DNA of 64,000 bases from Vibrio variabilis (GTDB lineage Bacteria > Pseudomonadota > Gammaproteobacteria > Enterobacterales > Vibrionaceae): assembly GCF_003263785.1 (NCBI RefSeq), contig NZ_JYJK01000046.1, forward strand, positions 1-64,000, read 5' to 3'. Below, piece after piece: positions 9,980-17,434 of the stretch. Position 1 is the first letter of the stretch. Every line of letters starts with the position of its first letter. A program made the position numbers and the translations under genes. The notes below the pieces were generated by a model. The model was given only the letters and a program-made list of their open reading frames with translations. It ran no database searches and was not told the origin of the DNA.

Positions 9980-10346
9980 GGGGCTGATTTAGGATTCGAC
10001 AGGAATTTTGCAGTCTGAGGTGCATGCCGTGGGGCGGTTGGCCACGTAAAAAGCCGCAAAAAAATAGTCGCAAACGACGAAAACTACGCACTAGCAGCTT
10101 AATAACCTGCTCAGAGCTCTCTCGCCCTAGCTTCCGCACGTAAGACGGGGACCAACGAGAGATCAAACCCAAACGCGCTAGCCCGGATTTTCCCACCTGA
10201 GAGATGAACGGCGAATTATAATTCAGGTTAGCCATTAACTAGCGTGTCGGTTCGCAGGTTGGTGGTGAATTTAAAGATCGACTAAGCATGTAGTACCAAT
10301 GATGAATGGTTTCTGGACGCGGGTTCAACTCCCGCCAGCTCCACCA
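9980..10346 (+). ncRNA. ssrA: Transfer-messenger RNA (tmRNA, SsrA)
   Basis: A 367-nt tmRNA. The 5' end GGGGCTGATT pairs with the 3' end, which has a T-arm-like segment (GGTTCAACTCCCGCC) and an encoded CCA at 10344-10346. The tag frame at 10070-10102 reads ANDENYALAA followed by TAA TAA, identical to the E. coli tag. It sits downstream of smpB and rescues stalled ribosomes. Its 3' end is the junction with an accessory island, a well-known integration site. Confidence 0.98.
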
Positions 10347-10393
10347 AACGTTTGGAAAGGGCGCTAACTTAACAGTTAGCGCCCTTTTTCTAT
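10346..10393 (+). repeat. ssrA 3' flank and terminator, copy R1 (native)
   Basis: This is the tmRNA terminator. The stem GGGCGCTAACT/AGTTAGCGCCC (10359-10384) is followed by TTTTT, and an AAACGTTTGGAAA spacer precedes it. The same 48-bp block recurs at 12336-12383 (3 differences) and 14226-14273 (4 differences), bounding two hipBA modules. Confidence 0.92.
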
Positions 10394-10478
10394 CCCGATG
10401 CTCAATCGCACTGGTTGTCAATCATGCATCTCAGGTGGCAACAATCAAATCATAGAAAAACAGTTGGTTCTTTTCCCT

Positions 10479-11737
10479 TTATAGAATCTGAAAATCCGTA
10501 TTCAGCTGTTTCCAGTGCAGAATGAGAGCAGCCTTGTGTTCATTCAACATTGGTAAGTCTTGTAGCAGTTCCAACCATCGAGTCCTCGCCATTTCTAAGA
10601 CATCCAGAAGGTGCGGTTTGATGGCAACCCAAGGTGCGCCTGTTTTCTCTGACCATAATTGGAAGCTCTCCATCGTGATATCGAACCATTGCTTGGTGCC
10701 CGCCATATTGAGAGCAAGGCTATCGTTTTCGATATAGGGTGTGGTAAATACCACATCATAAAGCGGGGACAAGCGTGGTGATTGCCTATCGGCATAAATA
10801 AGCGTCCAGTTTTTTAAGTGCGCGTCTCCATTACCAAGCAAAATGTTGATCAGCAACCTTCTTGCCATTTGTTGAATGTCCTTCAACCGCTCAGCACTGG
10901 TTCGATAGAGCACATTGCCAAGTTGCTCATAATTGACTCGTTGGTACTTGTCTGCCGGATAGAGGCCAAAAACCTGTGCAAAGTCTTCGGTATGAATACG
11001 ACCTGCGCTGCTGCGATCAAACCTTTTAATACCGTAGGCATACTGCTCATCTGGCAACCTAATACTCGGCAAGCCTCTAGCTCACTAAGCTCAATTAATC
11101 GTACTTCAGGAATATCAGCCCCCGCCGCCTCTGCCAATTTCATGCAGCCATACTCATTAACAGGTACACCTTTGTGGACAGTTGACGGCGTCTTGATAAT
11201 CCACATATCTTCAGAAATTTCCTGATCAATATGGTAACGACCATCCACATGAGATGAGGAGAACTTCATCTGCACACCAGCCAAAGAGAACTTGGTATTA
11301 GCATGTTTAACATCTATCTGCTGAGGCTCTGTCGACAAACGCTGTTCCAATGCCCAAATTGGTACATCGCCCGCTTTAATCGGCTTAGCAATAACCGCTC
11401 CCGGCAAGTTGGAGCCAAGATAGGCTAGAATTGAGAACTCATTATTGGTGTGGCATTGAAGCGCTTTCGCCGTCAGTTCTCTCAATACTCCCTCAGGCAA
11501 TAGATTGGAAAGGACGGGAGGGATCTTATCGGTTCTAATCTGCGGTTTGTTCAAATAGTTGGGGTCAAGCATCTGCCTCAGAGTGAAGACTGGGCGCAGA
11601 TCATCAGGCATTGCGGCAAAGTCAGGGTTGAAGGTCAGTATATTTTTGCCACCAGCATAATGGGCTATCACAGCAACATCGATACCATGAAGCTGAATCT
11701 TAAGGCCTTCCACCTTTTCTATCTGCTTACCCATCAT
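10479..11737 (-). CDS. hipA: HipA-family kinase toxin, module 1 (frameshifted)
   Basis: A serine/threonine-kinase toxin of the HipA family (the E. coli HipA phosphorylates GltX). Residues in two overlapping frames join near 11074. The N-terminal part (about 220 aa) has the HipA N1 region and the FSLAGVQMKFS ATP-loop. The C-terminal part has IKRFDR, the catalytic GNGDAHLKN and the metal-binding PLYDV. Adding one base at the junction gives a single 419-aa protein, normal for HipA. The start ATGATG overlaps the hipB1 stop (ATGA). The break could be real decay or the same base-loss artefact seen in fourteen other places. It is unlikely to be a natural HipS/HipT split, because the cut falls mid-domain. 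Confidence 0.88.
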
Positions 11738-12057
11738 TTATCCTCAGAACCAAACCAAAAACCGAGATCATCCTCATCGTCGTGCAGCGACTCACCTTTA
11801 GATTCTTGACTCTGACTTTCAAAAGCACCCTCTATTGGAACGGTATGCCCTTTGCTTTGCTTCGGCGATATAGAAAGTTCCAAATCAAGTCCTTCCAACA
11901 CTCTAAGCAAGGTCGATAACTTTACGTCGCTACCCGATTCGATGCGTTGATATTGCTGCTGCTTCATGCCGATTCGCATGTACATGTCTTTTTGCTCGAT
12001 ACCGAGTTTTCTGCGCTGCTCAGCGAGCAAGGTTGAGATTTCGTCTAAGCTTTTCAT
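11734..12057 (-). CDS. hipB: HipB-like antitoxin, module 1 (XRE HTH)
   Basis: A 107-aa antitoxin/autorepressor. A Cro/C1-type helix-turn-helix lies at about residues 5-60 (LLAEQRRKLGIEQKDMYMRIGMKQ...YQRIESGSDVKLSTLLRVLEGLDLEL), and an acidic tail ends DDEDDLGFWFGSEDK. I start at 12057 (MKSLDEIS), with GGAAAG just before, rather than 12090, because the longer frame would run into the first operator. It is coupled to hipA1 by a 4-bp overlap. Four evenly spaced palindromes lie upstream and are the likely self-operator. Confidence 0.85.
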   Translation of the reverse strand: MKSLDEISTLLAEQRRKLGIEQKDMYMRIGMKQQQYQRIESGSDVKLSTLLRVLEGLDLELSISPKQSKGHTVPIEGAFESQSQESKGESLHDDEDDLGFWFGSEDK

Positions 12058-12069
12058 TCTTTCCACCAA

Positions 12070-12175
12070 ACAACCAAAGAGTTGTACCAACCGCCATTAA
12101 CAACATATTAGTTGTATCCAATTCCAGAAACAACTTTTAAGTTGTCAAAATATCTTATAACAACTTAAAAGTTGT
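12070..12175 (-). promoter_or_regulatory. Four phased operators of hipBA module 1
   Basis: Four copies of ACAAC-N6-GTTGT lie at 12070-12085, 12100-12115, 12130-12145 and 12160-12175, exactly 30 bp apart. The first sits 13 bp before the hipB1 start. The pattern suits a dimeric HTH autorepressor binding cooperatively on one face of the DNA. HipB1 is the likely ligand by position (inference). Confidence 0.8.
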
Positions 12176-12319
12176 TTATGCATTCTTACAGTGAAAGTGT
12201 GGGATGCTCAGAAAAACGCTTAAAAATGAGGTAACAAAAACGAATGGGTACACCACTAGGTACACTATAAAAAATCAAACCAAGATTAATTCAATAAAAA
12301 CAACATCATGAATAACAAA

Positions 12320-12383
12320 TTCAACTTACGCCAGCAAACGTTTGGAAAGCGCGCTAACTTAACAGTTAGCGCGCTTTTTGTAT
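12320..12383 (+). repeat. ssrA 3' end/terminator duplicate, copy R2
   Basis: Positions 12336-12383 match 45 of 48 bases of the tmRNA 3' flank, including a compensatory G-C to C-G swap in the terminator stem. The 16 bases before it (TTCAACTTACGCCAGC) resemble the tmRNA 3' end TTCAACTCCCGCCAGC, with the CCA-side hexamer missing. It looks like a decayed attachment-site copy of the ssrA end. It may also terminate rightward transcripts. Confidence 0.85.
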
Positions 12384-12511
12384 TTGCAGACTCAATAGAT
12401 TAGCTATTTGTTACTGAAACATCTCAAACCTGCACATTCCAAAAAAACGGCATTTGGCAGTTCCGTTGTCACATCCCACAGCTCCTCAACGCCTTATGCC
12501 TTCGCAAATCG

Positions 12512-12613
12512 ATACCCCACTAAAGGATAAGTCATCTTTCATCCCCTAGTGGGGATAATATAGACTTTATCCTCTTGTGGGGATATACTTTCAACTATCC
12601 TCACTAAGTGATA
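12512..12613 (+). promoter_or_regulatory. Four phased operators of hipBA module 2
   Basis: Four TATCC-N8-GGATA-type sites start at 12512 (ATACC...GGATA), 12540 (CATCC...GGATA), 12568 (perfect) and 12596 (TATCC...TGATA), exactly 28 bp apart. TATCC-N8-GGATA is the E. coli HipB operator. The last site ends 49 bp before the hipB2 start. Module 2 therefore probably keeps the classical HipB autoregulation. Confidence 0.85.
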
Positions 12614-12661
12614 ATTGAATATCTTCAAGGTGTACCTTAACTCTATAGAGAGCTGGAACAA

Positions 12662-12910
12662 ATGATATACAGTCCAAAACAGTTGGCAGATATGATGCTA
12701 CTGATACGTCAGAAGAATGGATGGACGCAATCGGAACTAGCGAAAAAAGTCGGTATCAAGCAAGCGACGATCTCGAACTTCGAAAACAACCCTAACAAAA
12801 CAACACTTTCTACCTTCTTCAAGCTTGCCCAAGCTATGGATCTAACATTGAGTATCCAAGAAAAATCACAGGTGGCTTCGTTAAATGAAAATGATGATGA
12901 GAGTTGGTAA
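12662..12910 (+). CDS. hipB: HipB antitoxin, module 2 (XRE HTH)
   Basis: An 82-aa antitoxin, close in length to E. coli HipB (88 aa). An XRE helix-turn-helix fills residues 5-65 (QLADMMLLIRQKNGWTQSELAKKVGIKQATISNFENNPNKTTLSTFFKLAQAMDLTLSI), with a short acidic tail NENDDESW. It should neutralise and corepress with HipA2. The stop overlaps the hipA2 start by one base (TAATG), so the two are translationally coupled. The upstream operators match the E. coli HipB motif. Confidence 0.93.
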   Translation: MIYSPKQLADMMLLIRQKNGWTQSELAKKVGIKQATISNFENNPNKTTLSTFFKLAQAMDLTLSIQEKSQVASLNENDDESW

Positions 12911-14211
12911 TGCAGAAGCTAATCGCATACATGAATGGTGAATTGGTTGGCACTCTAGAGAAACATAACAATGGTGCTCACACGTTTCAATACGATAAAA
13001 GCTGGTTAACCAATGCGGTGACTCGACCACTATCATTGTCTTTAAGGCTTCAGTTACCCGTAATCACTTCCGATGCGGTGATAAACTATTTTGACAATCT
13101 CTTACCAGATAGTCCTCAAGTCAGAGATAGAATCGTTGCAAGGTACAAGACGTCATCTAAACAACCATTTGATCTCCTGAAAGAAATAGGAAAAGACAGT
13201 GTTGGTGCAATTGCTTTACTTCCTCCAGACCGCCCCTATAAAAAAGAACCACTTAGCTACGAAGTCCTGAGTGACAAAAAACTAGAAACTGTTCTTTCTG
13301 CCTATAAGTCTGATATACCCCTAGGGATGCTCGAAGAAGAGGAGGACTTTAGAATCTCCGTGGCCGGTGCTCAAGAGAAAACGGCTCTCCTACTCGTTGA
13401 TGAGCAATGGTGTATACCGAAAGGAAACACACCCACCACTCACATTATCAAACTGCCAATAGGCGAGATACAACAAGCCAACGCGACCCTAGATCTCAAA
13501 GATAGCGTAGAAAACGAGTACCTTTGTATTGAACTTGCCAGAGCGCTAGGATTCGCCGTTCCCAACGTCAAAATAGTCGAAACAGACAACATTAAAGCTT
13601 TAGCTGTAGAGCGCTTTGATAGACGCTGGACAAAAGACAGAGCTGGCTTGCTACGCTTACCTCAAGAAGATATCTGCCAAGTATTTGGTATGCCATCATC
13701 CATTAAATACGAATCTCAAGGTGGTCCAGGCATCGCTCAGATCATGACGTTGTTAATGGGGTCAAGTAATGCTCTAGAAGATCGATATAACTTCATGAGA
13801 TTCCATGTATTTCAATGGCTCATTGGCGCTACAGATGGACATGCTAAAAACTTTTCTATCTACATTGATAAAGGAGGCAGCTACAGACTCACTCCATTCT
13901 ACGATATTTTGTCAGCCTATCCACTGCTGGGAGGAAAAGGGCTCAATATCAGAAAGCTAAAGCTGGCGATGGGATTGAAAGCAACAAAAGGCAAGAAGTA
14001 TGAAATCAGTAAAATCCTGCCTCGTCACTTTTTGGATACAGCTAAAGAAGTCAACTTTAATCAAGACACGATGCAAGAGATAATTGATGAAATGAAAGAT
14101 GCCTTACCTAAGGCAATGTTACAAGTAAGCGCTAAATTGCCTGAGGGCTTTCCTGAGCATATCGTAGACTCAATTTTTGAGAATACTCAGAAGCTAATTG
14201 AGAAGATTTAG
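12910..14211 (+). CDS. hipA: HipA kinase toxin, module 2
   Basis: A 433-aa serine/threonine-kinase toxin, near E. coli HipA (440 aa), which causes growth arrest and persistence by phosphorylating GltX. The N1 domain begins MQKLIAYMNGELVGTL, like E. coli HipA. VAGAQEKTALL is the ATP-loop near 146-156, followed by AVERFDRRW, the catalytic ATDGHAKNFSIY near 307-318 and the Mg-binding LTPFYDILSAYP. I use the ATG at 12910 rather than the TTG at 12904 because it gives the family N-terminus and the TAATG coupling. Unlike module 1, it is intact. Gene order is hipB then hipA, and a copy of the ssrA terminator follows directly. Confidence 0.95.
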   Translation: MQKLIAYMNGELVGTLEKHNNGAHTFQYDKSWLTNAVTRPLSLSLRLQLPVITSDAVINYFDNLLPDSPQVRDRIVARYKTSSKQPFDLLKEIGKDSVGAIALLPPDRPYKKEPLSYEVLSDKKLETVLSAYKSDIPLGMLEEEEDFRISVAGAQEKTALLLVDEQWCIPKGNTPTTHIIKLPIGEIQQANATLDLKDSVENEYLCIELARALGFAVPNVKIVETDNIKALAVERFDRRWTKDRAGLLRLPQEDICQVFGMPSSIKYESQGGPGIAQIMTLLMGSSNALEDRYNFMRFHVFQWLIGATDGHAKNFSIYIDKGGSYRLTPFYDILSAYPLLGGKGLNIRKLKLAMGLKATKGKKYEISKILPRHFLDTAKEVNFNQDTMQEIIDEMKDALPKAMLQVSAKLPEGFPEHIVDSIFENTQKLIEKI

Positions 14212-14223
14212 CTTTATGCAAGA

Positions 14224-14273
14224 CCAAACGTTTGGAAAAGGCGCTAACTTTACCGTTAGCGCCCTTTTTGTAT
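14224..14273 (+). repeat. ssrA 3' flank and terminator duplicate, copy R3
   Basis: 44 of 48 bases match the native tmRNA terminator block, including the CCAAACGTTTGG palindrome and the stem GGCGCTAAC/GTTAGCGCC followed by TTTTT. It lies 12 bp after the hipA2 stop, so it doubles as the module 2 terminator and marks the right edge of the island. Confidence 0.88.
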
Positions 14274-14351
14274 CTTAGCAGCAGGCAAATCGTTCAAGCA
14301 TCGAGACCTTTTGACCACCGATAGGCCAAAAAGTCTATCACCGACTAAAAG

Positions 14352-15416
14352 CTAAACACACCCTTGCTCAATCAATCGGAGATACCCTCTTACATCGTCA
14401 TCCGACATGTCCAGTAGCCTATCCCCCACATACCACTCAATGTAGCTTTGCTCTGCTAACATGCCTTGTTGTGGGTTGCCAATCCATAAGCTGTGCTCAT
14501 TGGCAAGCTTATCTCGAAGCGCTATCGCTTTGTCTTGGCTAATAGGGAGATGGATATGCAGCATGTTCGCTTGTGGTTTGACGGGGTTTGGCGTTAGCGA
14601 TGGGAACTCTGCGAGTATTTTATAGACTTGCTTCGTGCGTTCGAATAACGTGGGCATTAAGGCCAGTCTTTGATCGAACTGCATAGCTGCTGCAACGATA
14701 TAAGGAGTACGATGATAGACACTGCCACCCTGACGATGCATCCATACTGCGGCTTGATCGATAAACGCTTGATCACCGAGTAACATCGCACCGCCCAGAC
14801 CGCCGATGCCTTTGTACATAGAAACATAGGCCGAATCAAAGCCCTCGCATATCTCAGCGTAATCCTTTTGATAGTAAGCGGCGGTTTCCCACAGTCGCGC
14901 ACCATCCATATGTAAGTGGGTATCGTTTTGACCGCAGTGAACTTTAATGCGTGATAACTCTTCAAAGCTTGGCAACTGCCCACCGATTTCACGCATCGGC
15001 AGTTCGTAAAGTACGGCTGCAAGAGTGTCTGGGATCTTAACTAAATCCTCCAGCACCCAAGGCCTGAACGGTTTGCCAACGGGAAGCAAATTAAAACGCT
15101 GCTGCAACTGATAGCCTTGGTTTTCATGCAGTTGGATATGACTTGAAGGATGCATAGCAACCTTATTGTTGCGCTTCATTTCGCAAGCGATCTGCAATGC
15201 CGTTGGCTGGGTCATGGTACCCGTAATAACAAATAATCCCGCTTCAAATCCCAGTAGCTTTGCCAGCTTCTGTTCAAAACTTTGTATTAACTCCCCTTCC
15301 CCATAACGGTCATGGCGGACTTGGTTCTGTTCACACCATGCAGACATTTGAGCAAACGTCTCGGCTGGAGAGTATTCTTTATTTCCTGGCAACGAAATCT
15401 TGCATTGTTGTTGCAT
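14352..15416 (-). CDS. Threonine aldolase-family PLP enzyme
   Basis: A 354-aa fold-type I PLP enzyme of the beta-eliminating lyase/threonine aldolase family, which typically cleaves L-threonine or allo-threonine to glycine and acetaldehyde. The HMDGARLWE segment and the PLP-lysine context SMYKGIGGLGG are visible near residues 190-230, and the N-terminal region has ITGTMTQPTALQIACE. The N-terminus is diverged from E. coli LtaE, so the substrate is uncertain and I give no symbol. It stands alone just outside the hipBA island and converges with hipA2. Confidence 0.85.
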   Translation of the reverse strand: MQQQCKISLPGNKEYSPAETFAQMSAWCEQNQVRHDRYGEGELIQSFEQKLAKLLGFEAGLFVITGTMTQPTALQIACEMKRNNKVAMHPSSHIQLHENQGYQLQQRFNLLPVGKPFRPWVLEDLVKIPDTLAAVLYELPMREIGGQLPSFEELSRIKVHCGQNDTHLHMDGARLWETAAYYQKDYAEICEGFDSAYVSMYKGIGGLGGAMLLGDQAFIDQAAVWMHRQGGSVYHRTPYIVAAAMQFDQRLALMPTLFERTKQVYKILAEFPSLTPNPVKPQANMLHIHLPISQDKAIALRDKLANEHSLWIGNPQQGMLAEQSYIEWYVGDRLLDMSDDDVRGYLRLIEQGCV

Positions 15417-15482
15417 CGTCTATCCCTATCTAGCATCGAGTTCGATTAGGGTAACACTGGTCTATCACTCATTAACAGCGAA

Positions 15483-15992
15483 TCAATAGCAGCGCTCTAA
15501 ACGGATGACGCTCATCTGGGAGAGATCATCAGATTCACTGTTCACTTTGTGGAGACCCAGTCGCTCACACACAGCAATCGCCGCTTTATTGCCGGCACGG
15601 GTCTCGGCAAAAATACAGCGTACCCCCATCTTCTCACGGCAAAAAGCGATAAGCGTCGACATCGCTTCCACTGCAAGCCCTCGTCCTTGCCTATCCACCG
15701 CCAGACCAAATCCGATCGAGGCTTGATCGTTGGGCTCTAAACGAAATGCGACAGTACCAATCACTTGATGGCTCTCTTTGCCTTCAATCACCAATTGAAA
15801 CTTAGTGCGGGGGACTTGATGTGCCTGCTCAACAAACATTTCCAATAAGTGCGCATTGAACTCTGGGGAACATTCTTCTTTTGGATAAAAAGTTTGGTAC
15901 TTGGGGTGCGAGGTGATTTTTAGCCACGATTCAATATCACCAAGTTCGAAATCTCTTAAGATAAGTCGTTCAGTTTCTAGATGGAGCGCCAT
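15483..15992 (-). CDS. GNAT family N-acetyltransferase (RimJ/RimL-like)
   Basis: A 169-aa single-domain GNAT acetyltransferase. It opens LETERLILRDFELGDIESW, typical of the RimJ/RimL/SpeG-type branch, and has the acetyl-CoA loop region VDRQGRGLAVEAMSTLIAFC near 98-117 and AGNKAAIAVCERLGL near 132-147. The acceptor cannot be read from the sequence. It lies 66 bp upstream of the threonine-aldolase-like gene on the same strand and may be co-transcribed with it. Confidence 0.88.
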   Translation of the reverse strand: MALHLETERLILRDFELGDIESWLKITSHPKYQTFYPKEECSPEFNAHLLEMFVEQAHQVPRTKFQLVIEGKESHQVIGTVAFRLEPNDQASIGFGLAVDRQGRGLAVEAMSTLIAFCREKMGVRCIFAETRAGNKAAIAVCERLGLHKVNSESDDLSQMSVIRLERCY

Positions 15993-16248
15993 TGTATTCT
16001 CTTGTTTGATTGGACGAACTGCGTCTTTATAGAAGTGTTTGAGAATAGTAGCTCACAATCCGTTATGCGAATGTGTTTTATCCTTCTGCTCTGTGACGCA
16101 AACCTAAAGTTTTTGTTAGCAAAGGTTAAAGCTAAGAATTCGGCCACAATCGCCATTTTTGCTGGCATTAACACCATACAGCTGCTTTAGGGTTTTCAAC
16201 TGACTGAATTATCGTTACCATTCAGTGGTCGAAATGACATTCATCTAT

Positions 16249-16386
16249 TCTCAGGGCGGGGCGAAATTCCCCACCGGCGGTAAATCATCATGATAAGCCC
16301 GCGAGCGCCTGATACAGAGTATCAGGGTCAGCAGATCTGGTGTGAATCCAGAGCCGACGGTTATAGTCCGGATGGGAGAGGATAAG
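16249..16386 (+). promoter_or_regulatory. FMN riboswitch (RFN element)
   Basis: All conserved blocks of the RFN element appear in order: TCAGGGCGGGGCGAAATTCC, CCACCGGCGGT, AGCCCGCGAGCG, TCAGCAGATCTGGTGTGA, TCCAGAGCCGACGGTTA and AGTCCGGATGGGAGAGGAT. It precedes ribB by about 220 nt and should shut expression down when FMN is plentiful. The intervening leader to 16603 holds the expression platform but no clear gene. Confidence 0.96.
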
Positions 16387-16603
16387 ACTATCGAGTCACC
16401 CTATCATTTATTGGTCGGGTGGGTAGGCTATTTGTGCCTAAACTCGATTTTTAGCGTTATGACTGCCATTGAGGGACACTTATCCTTTCGATGCTTTAGC
16501 GGTCGTATCGCTTAGCTCTATCTTTGGATAAACCACTTCAATGATGGTGGTGCATCCCCATATCTATGCCCTGATTCTGGTACTTAAATTTTGGAGTATT
16601 ACC

Positions 16604-17266
16604 ATGAATCAGAACCAAACTTCACTTCTTGCCGATTTTGGCACACCTTTAGAGCGTGTTGAACTGGCGCTACAAGCACTTCGCGAAGGCCGTGGCGTAT
16701 TGCTACTCGATGACGAAGATCGTGAAAACGAAGGCGATATCATCTATTCCGTGGATCATCTCACTAACCAACAGATAGCACTGATGATCCGAGAGTGTAG
16801 CGGCATTGTTTGCCTATGTGTGACTGATGAGCAAGCCAAACAGCTCGATTTGCCACCTATGGTAGAAAACAACAACAGCGCTAACCAAACCGCTTTTACT
16901 GTGTCTATTGAAGCTAAAGTTGGGGTAACTACTGGCGTATCTGCAGCGGATCGCGTCACAACCATCAAAACCGCTTGCCAGCCTAGTGCCCGTCCGGAAG
17001 ATCTGGCGCGCCCAGGTCACGTTTTCCCGCTGCGTGCCAAGCAAGGCGGGGTACTGACTCGTCGCGGTCACACTGAAGGCACCATCGATCTGATGCAAAT
17101 GGCTGGTTTGTCACCATTTGGCGTTCTTTGTGAAGTGACCAACCCAGATGGCACGATGGCCAAAGCGCCAGAAATTGTTGCCTTTGGAAAGCTTCACAAT
17201 ATGCTGGTACTGACGATAGAAGACATGGTTCAATATCGCCTAGCTGCGAGTGAAAAGTCAGCATAA
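16604..17266 (+). CDS. ribB: 3,4-dihydroxy-2-butanone-4-phosphate synthase
   Basis: A 220-aa enzyme that converts ribulose 5-phosphate to 3,4-dihydroxy-2-butanone 4-phosphate for riboflavin synthesis. Hallmarks are the acidic metal-binding loop [10 protein letters not shown] near residues 34-43, [11 protein letters not shown], and [16 protein letters not shown] with the catalytic His. The start is the ATG at 16604, preceded by TTGGAG, giving the family N-terminus; the longer frame from 16541 reads into the riboswitch leader. It is a stand-alone RibB without a fused GTP cyclohydrolase domain, controlled by the FMN riboswitch upstream. Confidence 0.97.
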   Translation: MNQNQTSLLADFGTPLERVELALQALREGRGVLLLDDEDRENEGDIIYSVDHLTNQQIALMIRECSGIVCLCVTDEQAKQLDLPPMVENNNSANQTAFTVSIEAKVGVTTGVSAADRVTTIKTACQPSARPEDLARPGHVFPLRAKQGGVLTRRGHTEGTIDLMQMAGLSPFGVLCEVTNPDGTMAKAPEIVAFGKLHNMLVLTIEDMVQYRLAASEKSA

Positions 17267-17304
17267 CTACGCAGACTAACAATCGCCACGCAGACTAAAA
17301 ATAG

Positions 17305-17340
17305 AAACAGCCGCTCATGACAAACTGAGCGGCTGTTTTA
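17305..17340 (+). terminator. Rho-independent terminator of ribB
   Basis: The stem AAACAGCCGCTCA/TGAGCGGCTGTTT (17305-17339) ends in a T-run 40 bp after the ribB stop. It can also slow the convergent chitinase transcript. Confidence 0.8.
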
Positions 17341-17434
17341 CTTTGGTGCCATCATAACTCGCTAGGTGCAGTGGAGAGGTGTCATGCAACCCAGCACACC
17401 AGCGTGCGAGCTATGATGACTTAACACTTCTGGG

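Noticed and set aside
9852-10421. Open frames antisense to tmRNA
   Set aside because: They are by-products of the tmRNA sequence and have no protein features.
10479-11737. HipS/HipT-like split toxin in module 1
   Set aside because: The two open parts overlap in different frames and the cut lies inside the kinase domain. A one-base loss explains it better than a true two-gene toxin.
10346-14273. Integron attC-like sites at the repeats
   Set aside because: The repeats are short terminators with strong T-runs and lack the long two-armed attC structure and core sites. They match the tmRNA flank instead.
15977-16190. Opposing open frames of 66 and 69 aa between the GNAT gene and the FMN riboswitch
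   Set aside because: They overlap each other on opposite strands and have neither clear ribosome sites nor family features.
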